A DNA stretch of 64,000 nucleotides from Lunularia cruciata (lineage: Eukaryota; Streptophyta; Marchantiopsida; Lunulariales; Lunulariaceae): NCBI GenBank assembly GCA_948567375.1, contig OX419756.1, positions 52,244,552-52,308,551 on the forward strand. The letters run 5' to 3'. The position numbers were made by a program, and so were the translations under genes. The notes beneath the pieces are model-generated. The model was not told where the DNA came from. It searched no databases and saw only the letters and a list, made by a program, of their open reading frames with translations. How positions within the stretch are numbered: position 1 is the first letter of the stretch; every line of letters starts with the position of its first letter. Shown here one piece after another: positions 55,118 through 64,000 of this stretch.

Positions 55118-55905
55118 TAACAGTTTTGAGATTTGAAGAGGCAGATATGAAGAGGTGCATTGTCATTTTGGATCTGTAGGTTAGAAGAGTTGTTGTAGAA
55201 CGGTATAGTTGTTAGAACTGTCGATTGCTTCACTATTTAAGAGTGGCATTTGCAGTATCATGTTGTTCAGTGCTCATAATTTCTGAGAATAGATAAAGCA
55301 AAGTGTTGTGAAGCAGTGCTTGTTGCTTGAGCTTGATTCCAAGTATCAACTTTGTGTTTGTGTTTGTGAGTGTGTGGAGAAATTCAAAGTGCAAGTCAGT
55401 GTGTTTGTTGGATGTTGGATTCCATAGCCTTGATCTTCATTTTGTATGTTTGATCTTGAGTGAAGTGCAATCAAAGTAATGCCTTGACAGATCTAAGAGG
55501 AATTGTAGTGTTGGTAGTATTCTACATTTGTGAGTGCAGTGTGAAGTTGATGTGAAGCAATTTTGATCGAGGAAGTTGTGCCTTCAATGGAGGGGTGGAA
55601 CACAATTCTAAGGCGAAGTCATTTTGCAATGAAGTGCTGTTTTTGGGAGAGCCTGAATCATCACAATCAAGATTGTTTGGAAAGATTTGATGGAGTTGTG
55701 ATTAAGGAGTGTTAATTTGTGACAAGACTGCAAATCAGTGCTTGTTACTCTCTTCTAGGTATGGTTTCTACCTGAGAGATTAAAGACGCAACCAAGAAGA
55801 ACTACATGTTACTGTTTGACTTTGTATTTGACCAATTTTGACTCGTATCTCTGCGGGAACAAACTTTACTTACTCGATTACCGCAAAAGTGATATTTTCC
55901 GGGTT
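55118..55905. other. No gene; possible 3' LTR or tail of the coiled-coil element
   Basis: A GT-rich stretch (TTTGTGTTTGTGTTTGTGAG near 55350) without coding. It may hold the 3' LTR, but I could not pair it with a 5' copy at 52148-52686. Confidence 0.3.
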
Positions 55906-56390
55906 GTCACAGCTTCACTCTAAGCCTGTTGCACCAATTGGTCTGCATGTTATTGCAATGCCTCCTTTGAACTCCACAATGGAACATCCAAGGTGGATAG
56001 AACAATCTCACTCGTACTCCAAATCCAAGTGATCTCCTTTGGTATTGGAGTATCCTCTACATAGGCATTCCCCTCCAATAAATCATCAAGCCAAGTAACT
56101 GCACCATTGAAAGCTGAAACTGATGTTGCCATGGTCTCGGATTGTAGTGAGCCAAGATTGCCACTATTGAAGCATACTGGTAGGTAGCATACTTGTCTCT
56201 CACCTGACTACCAACCTTGTCTATAGGAGGTTGTCTCCTTCCAATAGTCAATATTGAAACCCATGAGGTAGAACATTGCGACTAGCACATCACAAGACTC
56301 AACTGTTGTTGCAATAGCTTGAGCTCTCACCACCAAGCTATCAGTTGGATGACTAGGTTAAACTTGAACAACTAACTCTCCATGTGTGAT
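55906..56390 (-). pseudogene. Retroelement relic, possibly protease end, family uncertain
   Basis: On the minus strand the frame reads V-E-S-C-D-V-L-V-A-M-F-Y-L-M-G-F (about 56305-56260), then, after a frame change, F-N-G-A-V-T-W-L-D-D-L-L-E-G-N (56109-56065) and L-D-V-P-L-W. The first block resembles the D-V-L-x-G end of retropepsins followed by a linker. It differs from proteases of A/B and C here. Confidence 0.45.
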
Positions 56391-59000
56391 GTATTGTGTT
56401 GAACCACCTCCTAGAGATTTTTGGATCTAAAATGGACACCTCTCCACATTGGTCTTTTGTTGTTGTTGGGAAAATAATCCATGCGTGCCATTTAGGAGTG
56501 AGAGTTTTTTCATTTTATATTACAACAAACTCAACATTTTTTATGTTATTACATCTTGGGAGTATTTTTTATGTTGTTGGTAAGTTGGAGGTTGTTTTGT
56601 GTTGCTATAGACTTGGGACTTATTTGAGTGTTACATAAGCTTGGAAGAGTTTTGAGAGTTGAATAAGCTCAAAAGGTTCTTTTTATGTTCATGAGCTTGG
56701 AAGTCTTTTTTTTCTATGTTCTTCATAAGCCCAAATGTATATTGTTCATAGACTTCAAACTTTTGTTTATGCTACTGGGGTCTCCTGAGTATTTACTTCT
56801 TGGCAGCAGCAAGGGGTTTTGGCTTTGAAAGAAAGCTTGAGAAGGACAGAAGAGGAAGGTAGAAAAGGAAAAATGAGACTTAGCACCCAGATAAATGAGA
56901 TCTTTAGGAGTTTTGATTAGCAGTTGGAATAGGACAAGAGGGCCGGTCAGCTGAAAAGAAAAGGAGAGTTGGGATCGGGAGAGTCTAGCCAAGGAAAAGA
57001 TTGTTTGAGAAGGAGAAAAATAGCAAAGGAGTTAGTGATCGGGATAGATGAGAAAAGAGAGACATGGAGAACATGAAGAATCAGGAAGAAAAAAAGGGAA
57101 TGGGTTTTGGTGAAGGGAGAGAATTTGAAGAAGCAGGGTTCTGGCCTGGGGAGAACATGAGAAGGGTTGCTTCAAGGTTGCCCATGACAGCAAAAGAAAA
57201 GAGGGAATAGAGAAGAGAGGAAAGAAGACAGAGGAGAAAAATCAGAAGAGAGTTCAGGAGTCTAGGCATTGGCAAAGAATGAGATACTCAAAGGAGTTGG
57301 GGGTCAAGGAAGATCAATGGGTTTTGATGACAAAGAAGAGTTAGGAAGAGAAGAAAGGGACCAGACTGCAATAGTGAAAGAACTCAAAAGAGTAAGGATC
57401 AAAGACAAGAAGCGGCTTTTGTGAGGAATCGAAAAGAAATCAGGAGAGAGAATCAAAGACAAGAAGGATTCTTGTGAGGAATAAAAAAGGAATCAAGAGA
57501 GAGAGGATCTAAAACATGAAGGGATTTTTTTTCTTGAGAGAGATCAAAAAGAAATCAGGAGAGGGAGGATCAAAGATAGGAAATCAAGAGGAATCAAAAG
57601 GAAGGCAGAAAGGGAGAAACAGGGAAAGTAGGAAATCTTTGAAGGTAGGAGTGTTATTGGAAGGCACAAGAAGGGAGGAGAGCAAACAATAGAGCTTTCA
57701 TTTGCTTTCATTTGTGGGTGTTAAATGCATTTTTGACCTGCTATTGACACGTTATGGAGCAGTGGATGGAAAGTTTTTTGCTGCAGCTATGTGATGTTGT
57801 AATGCCAAGGTTGCCAAAATCCTTAGGTTATTTTATCTGATGGCTGCTTTTGTGGGTTCTTGACTTGAACAAAGGAAGTCTTCAAGGAGTAATAATATGT
57901 GTTGAATAATGGGGAAGTCATAGTTGAAGAAGTAGTGTCCCGTGCAACTTGGGTGAGGAAACAAAGAGAGAAGAGAACATGAAGGAAATAGGAAGGAGAA
58001 AAAGAATTGAAAGAATAGAGTATAGAGGGTTTTGAGGAATCGGATCAAAGGAATAGAGAAACAGAGGTTTGAGGAATCAAAGAAACATATAAAAGAGGTT
58101 TTTTTAGGGAATCAAATAGAGAAGAAAGGAGGATAGGAATCAAGAAAGAAAGATTTGGAAGAATTGACCAGGACAAAGAGTTTTGGAAGAGGCGATCAGA
58201 GAGGTTTATTTTGAAAGTAATTGAAAGGAATTTTTTCTTTTTTTTTGCAAGAGAAGATGGTATCATTTCTGCAATTCAGGAACTTCAATAGGAGTGCAAT
58301 CTCGGGAGACCTAATATTTTGAAGATGTATGCAAAAAATAGAAAACTTATGAAGTTGAGTAAAGAAATATCTGCATAGAGCAAGAACCTCATTTTGGTAG
58401 GGGCTGCAAAGGGCCTGATCCAAGAGACACCACAGTCTGCCTGGAGGAAATGCAGGTGTTGACTCAGATCAGCAAAGATTATCCTCACTATATGATTACA
58501 AAGATGAGAAATGCCTAAGGAGTGAAAATGACTTTTGATGCAGGAAAAGAGAGGAGGAGCATGAGTGAGTGAGGTTTGAGTTTTAGCAAGAGCAGACACT
58601 ATGCAAACTTAAGGAATGATACAAACTCAAGTGCATGATTCAAGATGAAGTAGACCAAAATCTTCCAATGAACTCATAGAATTGTGTACTCTACTCAATG
58701 CTCTAGAAAATTTTAATGCAGCTGTTGAGACAAAACACATGGAGACAATGTCATGTTGTGATTTGCATAGCCCGTAAAAAGTGACTTATCATAGTTTATC
58801 TCCATGTTAGTGGGGTAGGTTGCATGCTAGATCCGACGGATGAGATGTTGCCATGTGAGCCATCTATGTACATGTATGTGATTGGCCACAATCTTATCAT
58901 GTTTGAGGGCTCTGATGACTAAAGATGAGGGCAAGTAGAGAGACGGGTGTGTTTAGTTTGGAGAGTCTCGAGGAGAGAAGGAAGTTGGGAGAGAGTTGTA
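56391..59000 (+). other. Purine-rich, non-coding stretch with local repeats
   Basis: From about 56810 to 58250 the plus strand is mostly A and G, with long AGAAGAGAGGAAAG-type runs. ORFs on the opposite strand here are Ser/Leu/Phe-rich only because of this bias. The stretch may be the LTR of the element whose leader ORF lies at 59047, since a primer-like TTGTAGCAAAGAGTG follows at 58996-59010. Confidence 0.5.
57400..57610 (+). repeat. Degenerate tandem repeat, units of 54-62 bp
   Basis: Units begin CAAAGACAAGAAG at 57400 and 57454, then CTAAAACATGAAGGG at 57509 and CAAAGATAGG at 57571. Each contains G-A-A-A-T-C-A-G-G-A-G-A-G or a close variant. Confidence 0.75.
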
Positions 59001-59046
59001 GCAAAGAGTGAGTGTTAGAGCATCGGATGAAGCATTTGAGCATGAG

Positions 59047-59274
59047 ATGTCCCATGATTTGCCACTCCCAAATCCTTTTCTCATCAGGCTTCAGATTTTA
59101 CACCGTGACGATTTACGGGATTGGTTGGTAGCACGTCTCGGGGTGGTGTTTGTGGAGTCGCTGATGGGAAACCCAGATCCTATCGTCCTTCCGGTGCTTA
59201 CTTATGAGAATGTCTGGGACTTGACAAATTTAAATCCTTTTATAGTTGGGGAATGCCTAAAATTTTGCTCATAA
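59047..59274 (+). CDS. Leader ORF (copy 4), 75 codons
   Basis: M-S-H-D-L-P-L-P-N-P-F, L-G (31-32), V-L-P-V (47-50) and T-Y-x3-W-D-L (52-59). Gly to Pro is again 17 residues, and Pro to Tyr to Trp are each four apart as in copies 1 and 2. An in-frame upstream ATG at 59008 is also possible. A primer-like site lies just before (58996-59010). No Gag of H or D type follows, so the host element is different or rearranged. Confidence 0.58.
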   Translation: MSHDLPLPNPFLIRLQILHRDDLRDWLVARLGVVFVESLMGNPDPIVLPVLTYENVWDLTNLNPFIVGECLKFCS

Positions 59275-60926
59275 GCTTCAAGGTGGAGTTGTGGGGTCCA
59301 TTTGTCAAAAAGTAAAAAGAGTAAAGGACAAAGGTGCAAGAACTTGGGTCTCAAGAGGGAAGTCAAGAGTTTATCAACCATCGGGGGAGTTCGGTGAGAC
59401 CATTTGAGGAATGGAGGACATGGTTGGAAAGAGAAGATGACATGCTACAATTTGCAGATAGAAATCACGCGATGTAAGCTGAGTATGAGAGGGATATGAT
59501 CAATTGAGGGAAGGGGGGTTGAATTCATACCCAGGAGCACAAAGTAGTCAATTGAGGGAGCTTCTTGAGACCTTTTCATTATTTGTTAGTGGGATTGGAG
59601 AGTAGACACTGATCTTACAGTATTGAGTGCAATAAATTCCAATTTTGGGTCAATCTCAAATCAGATTCAATTGATTGAAGTTGAAGCTTATGGGATGTAA
59701 GGTGTTGGAGAAGAGCTAATGATCAGGTTTGGAGTTTTGGTCACTCCCCAAGTTGCAGTTCGAATTTCCTCATGAAAATTTCTATAGTTGTTGGTGGGTA
59801 GGTTTAGCTCCTCTGTGTGAAAGTTTCATGTGAATTCTTCAAATAGAGAAATCAGGGTCTTGGATCAAGTATACCTAGGTCTGGAGAGCTCACAAGTTAG
59901 CCCAGCTCAGGAATTGATCCACATCTGAAGACTAGAGTTGGATTAGGCTACAAAAATTTGCAGGAGTTCAGACAAAAACACAACCAGCTATTGTGGAAAA
60001 TCTGGTTGGTTCTAGATCTGTGAAGAGTGAGATCTGATGCAAAACATCCTGCTGAAAATACTATCATAAGCTTGGTAGAGCAAATTTTCCTTTCATCTTG
60101 ATTGGATATCAAGTCTCATGTCTTGTGACTATGATTGAGAGTTTCAGGTTGCCAGAATGTTTTTGAGGATCAAGTGTATTTCTGAATTAGAAATTTGGGG
60201 AAAATTTGCCAAGAACCAGGAGCAAACCCTGAAAAGAATATTTCAAAATTAGGGTGAAGTCAAAAAAAACCCTGGCCAACTTTGAGAGATTTTCAGGAGA
60301 GTTGTAGTGATCTGATTGAAGTTTATTTTATATCATTGGAAAAATTATCTTACAGGTTTTCCATTGAATCCTAGATCACTCAAATCCAAGCTATGTAGAA
60401 ATAGTTACTTGCATATGAGCTGCATAGAGTTTTCCCCATCAAAAAGATATAGAAAATCCCCACATGAAGTAGAAATTTGTTGAGATTTGAAGTACAGATA
60501 GGAGGAGGCTTGGAGTACAGGTTGGAATGAGCTTGATGACAAATCATGAAGGCTCTGAAGCTCTTTCCCGACAAAAAGTACAGGGGGTTGTTGCCTTTTT
60601 CTTGTGATTGGATCCTCTTTGTACTTGTATGGCTGTTTGTATGCCCAGTTGGCTTGGATTGGTGTGCAGGCGTTGCACTCAGATTATTTCCTTCTAGGAG
60701 TGTTGTGTATTTCTCCTTGGTTATGTTGGAAGTGATGACCAGCAAACTAGGAGTGCATATTGTGATGATAGGTTAGGTTGCCCGGTACTATCCTTCCCGA
60801 TAGCAAGAATATTAGTCATGAGAAAGGAGGGTTCTGGCGATAAGGGTCACACGCGTGTTTTTTCAAGTCATTACGGGTTTACCTCTAGCCTCTGATCTGT
60901 AGTCTCCACAACTACGCACCCTGTGT
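59275..60926. other. No gene; element leader or decayed internal DNA
   Basis: A short coding-like similarity to 52707-52740 exists at 59440-59475 (F-A-x-R-N-H-A). The rest is AT-rich without convincing frames. The ORFs at 60380-60745 and 60546-60776 lie on opposite strands and lack motifs. Confidence 0.4.
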
Positions 60927-61202
60927 GTTCCCAAAGAGAGAAAAGGAAAGAACAACAACGGTGAAGGAACTAAGAAAGGATTGAGACATCATAGGGATCT
61001 GGTGGCTGCATTGGCAGCTTAAAAGGAGGCTTCAAATCATCTGATAAACTTAGAACAATTGCATACTTAGCTAAGGGATGCACTTGCACAGAATCACGAG
61101 TAGGTCCAGCAAATAGCTAAATTAAGGAAAACAATAGACAATCTTGACAGAACGTTATAGTTATTGAGCCTTGAGCTAGGTGACGTTGTTGCAGTTGAGT
61201 GA
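60927..61202 (+). pseudogene. Small coiled-coil coding relic
   Basis: One frame reads H-H-R-D-L-V-A-A-L-A-A, then K-E-A-S-N-H-L-I-N-L-E-Q-L-H-T and I-A-K-L-R-K-T-I-D-N-L. It is a heptad-like pattern broken by five stops, each one C-to-T change away from Gln or Arg. It may be a Gag or coiled-coil piece of the inserted element. Confidence 0.4.
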
Positions 61203-61954
61203 AAGAAAAAAATAGAGCATGCATGTTGTCTAGAGAAGAAAAACAGAAGAAGATAAAAGCAAGAGATAGATTGAAGAGTAGTAGGGTAGGAAAAGTAAGA
61301 GTCAGCTCAAACAACAGTAAAGGTGGGGAAAACAAGAGTCTGGTTGAAAAGCAACAAAGAAAGAAAAGGCAGAAGAGAGATCAAAGAACATAAACGGGAT
61401 GTAGGATCAAGCTGAGACATGAGGGGCCAGGCTTCGAGAGAATGCTTGTTCCAGAAGAATAGGGAAGAGGAGCTTGGACAAAGAGGAATTTTTGTAGCTG
61501 ATTTTTCCCTAAACAGAGGCGGAGAATTTTGAAGTTTGCTGTTGACAGGGGCAAAGGTGAAAACATTGAGAGCCAGACAGGATTGCTAATGCAAGAAACT
61601 TCTCAGAGTAGTGGTTTGGCAAACGGGAAGTTTGTGTTGTGAATTTTTTCTCAAAGTTTTGTTCTACTTGGTTACATGTTTTATTGCTTGAATAGTTGTA
61701 GAAGCTTAGAGGTGATCATTGTGTGCTCTAAAACAGTTGGGGTTTCCAAAGGGTGTTTATAAATTGCAAGACTTGTCATTATGATGAATGTTGTGTTGTC
61801 CCAAATGATTGAATATGCCCAATGAATTCCAAGAAGCATGTCAAGGAAAACAAGAGAGCTCCACTTTTGGATCTCCTAGACCAGCTAATGCAACTTGCAT
61901 CAAATTGCTGATCCGGTTGCACAAACCTGAGGCGGCCATACAAATCAAGGTTTT
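61203..61954. other. No gene seen
   Basis: A purine-rich first part (61200-61400) and then AT-rich DNA, without recognisable coding. Confidence 0.4.
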
Positions 61955-62397
61955 TTGTAACCCCCACCAGACTAGATGAGTGCTACAAATGTACCAAGCC
62001 AAATAATACTAAAACCAAGAATAATAGACAAAGAACAAGAGCTATTAGCACATGAAGGATAGCAATAATCAAGAAGTCAATCCATATAGCCACTGATAAG
62101 AATCCGCACTTAGGAACAACCGTAGACTAATTGCCCAACAAAAGGGTTGTTGTCATCAAGTCAAAGAACAGAGCCAATGTCAGGAAAACTTTTGAGTCAC
62201 TAACAAAGAAGATAGCTTAAGCGCAAGCAGCCAGGTGCTTGGTGCATTCTTGAGAGCTTACAATCCCCACAACATTGTAACCCTAGACCGACAACTATAG
62301 CCCTCTCCAATATAAGGGGCTATGCATCAAAGTCTAATAAGACTCTCTATGGTGTATAGACCTTCCTTGAGGGTCCCACCAAATAGAAAACCCCCCT
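61955..62397 (+). repeat. Candidate LTR at the right edge of the 10-kb insertion
   Basis: It begins TGTAACCCCCACCAG, an LTR-like start, and reaches the point where C-minus resumes (62398). No partner copy was found in the window, and the end is not a clean CA, so this is tentative. Confidence 0.3.
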
Positions 62398-64000
62398 CTA
62401 GTTATCCAATAGGAAAACACTAGGTGTGAACCGCACTTTCTCAAAGGCCGGTCTGGCTAGCAACTCCTCCAATCTAACCACTATTTTCTGCCATAAACCA
62501 CTTATCGTTGAGCAAATCCCATGCTCCTCAACCAAGTCAACTCCATTATCAACCACCTCTACTCTAGTAGTAGGAACCACATCATCCCTACTCTCACAAA
62601 GCATGACAGCCAATCTGAACACTGAGGTTGAGTCAACTCCCAATGTACACATGTCATTGGCTGAAAATAAAAGATAGCGCATAATCAGCTAAGCCGCTCC
62701 CAACATGTGCTAGACTTAGTCTGTGTAGTAGCAGGTAGCTGACTAGTAGATAGTCCATCATGCACCCCATCACCACCTACCACACTTGTATTTGGATGCT
62801 AGGAGCAATGGATGTCATCTACAATGCCTCAAAGAGCGTGAAAGATTGAGGAAGTCTGACCTATCTCCCAACCTCTCCTCTTTGTGGGTCCAACTCCACT
62901 AATGCTCCTCTAGGCTTTGGAGCACGTACTACACTCCTAGTCACTACTATAGATGAATCTACTTGTCTTGCTCCGCACATGAAGTCCAAAGCATCTTTAT
63001 TACCATCATATGAGGTGAAAGCCTCAGCACCCAAATCTGATCTCCTCTGAGCAATGGCCATACTAGCCAATCTTTGCTCCAACTACTCAATCCAAGTAGC
63101 CATAGTTGTATCAGAAGTAAGGGTAGGTACTACACCCTTACTAGATGTAGAGCATCTACCACTATCTCTACCACCTTGTCCTCCATGAACTTGAGCTCCT
63201 CTACTACCTACCATAGCAACCCTACCACTCCGTAACTTTGGGTGTAGGTCAAAGTATTGGTCACTAGAGTGACTATATTTATGACAATACTCACATTGTC
63301 TTTGTGCTGGCTATGATGCACCAGAGGTATTAGGTCCGTTGCCTTGAGTACACTCTCTTCTATGGTGAGGTCCATCACAAGTCTAACAAGCAAATCCACC
63401 ACTCATTAGCTACTGCTGACCCAAAAATGAAGGTAAGGGTCTAGCTCCACTAGGCTCTCCACTTGCTCCATAGGATTTGGGTTGTCCACCCCTATCCTCA
63501 AAAACCAACTAGGCATGGTGCACTCTACTACACTCTAGAAGAAGTCACAACTATGGATGAGGTCTCCTTACCAAATGTAGATGTCACCACTCTCTCTTCC
63601 ACCATGTTGAGCTCAATATGCTCAACCAAACCAAAGACCACAGCCAAGGTAGGCAAAGTAGCCTATAACAACATAGCATCACAAACTCTATGTTGCAACT
63701 TCTTGTCCAGTATCTCATACCAAAACTGGACTACTTGGGCCTCAATAATTCCCTAAGTGAAACTTATTAGCCGCCTCATGCACGTGTATGCCTTGCATAG
63801 GCTCTCTCTAGCCTTTTGTTGGAACTCTTGCAAGCTCCTTAGCTTGTCAATTTGTACTCCTTGGTACTTCAGCCTCAAACATTGGAAGAACTCCACCATG
63901 GGGTTAAACTTGGTAGTACACCACCTCTTGTAGTGGTACTTCCACTTGTAATAGCACTATCTCCAACTAGTGCACCTCCACTAGCTCCACCAACACTACT
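62398..64000 (-). pseudogene. C-minus Gag, zinc knuckle and downstream region (5' side, cut by window end)
   Basis: On the minus strand the Gag runs from the window end. It shows the G-G-V block (63935 region, the empty H target site), then the knuckles with C-D-x-P-H-H-R-R-E-C (63375-63350) and C-x2-C-H-K-Y-S-H (63290-63265), where the last ligand Cys reads Tyr. A segment with R-R-S-D-L-G-A-E-A-F follows (63045-63015), then 95 open codons (62682-62398) with S-F-I-F-S-A-N-D-like sequence. The frame continues at 52147 on the far side of the insertion. Confidence 0.68.

Overview
The window is plant nuclear DNA, most likely from a non-seed land plant with a retrotransposon-rich, heavily methylated genome. 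I could not name the species. The evidence is several families of decayed Ty3/gypsy LTR retrotransposons, a legume-lectin-type secreted protein gene with a probable 5'UTR intron, and a decayed fragment of plastid rpoB. Nothing bacterial is present: no operons, CRISPR or IS elements.

Layout. (1) 1-12883: two copies (A, partial; B, nearly whole) of one Ty3/gypsy family in tandem, sharing a 692-bp LTR at 4695-5386. Copy A is broken by a minus-strand fragment of a second family (H), which is itself split by a solo LTR of the A/B family. Copy B carries another solo LTR inside its protease region. (2) 12884-15320: the 3' part of a third family (C), whose integrase ends in a PHD finger. (3) About 15.3-32.2 kb: a low-copy island with the lectin gene (16831-17697), a possible zinc-ribbon gene end (to 30486) and several local tandem duplications. 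(4) 32262-32786: a nuclear insertion of plastid rpoB. (5) 33.2-44.2 kb: a second C copy (C2), split in its gag region by a complete but internally deleted H element (35076-38947) with matching 5-bp target duplications. (6) 44.27-46.18 kb: LTR, leader and gag of a family (D) related to H. (7) 46.18-52.15 kb and 62.40-64.00 kb: a minus-strand C copy (C-minus), split by about 10 kb of foreign sequence that holds an 800-codon coiled-coil ORF relic (52687-55117), a protease relic, purine-rich DNA and other element pieces.

How the parts relate. The nested insertions give an order: C is the oldest host, A/B and H landed in C, H also landed in A, and A/B-family elements were still inserting afterwards, because their solo LTRs sit in H, in B and in C-minus. 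Most in-frame stops in the element genes are TAG, TAA or TGA at places where one C-to-T change from a Gln or Arg codon explains them, and the rpoB fragment shows the same transitions. That fits decay by cytosine methylation.

The strongest candidate for something undescribed is a leader ORF of about 70 codons just ahead of gag in H and D elements. Four divergent copies keep an [HN]FG or LG motif exactly 17 residues before an [LV]P[VIM] motif, and in both elements with a recognisable gag the reading frame leads into gag. Other notable features are GAA/TTC (heat-shock-element-like) arrays beside the TATA box in H LTRs, the PHD-finger integrase of C, a frame-breaking palindrome shared by A and B, and a lectin that seems to lack the sugar-binding aspartate.
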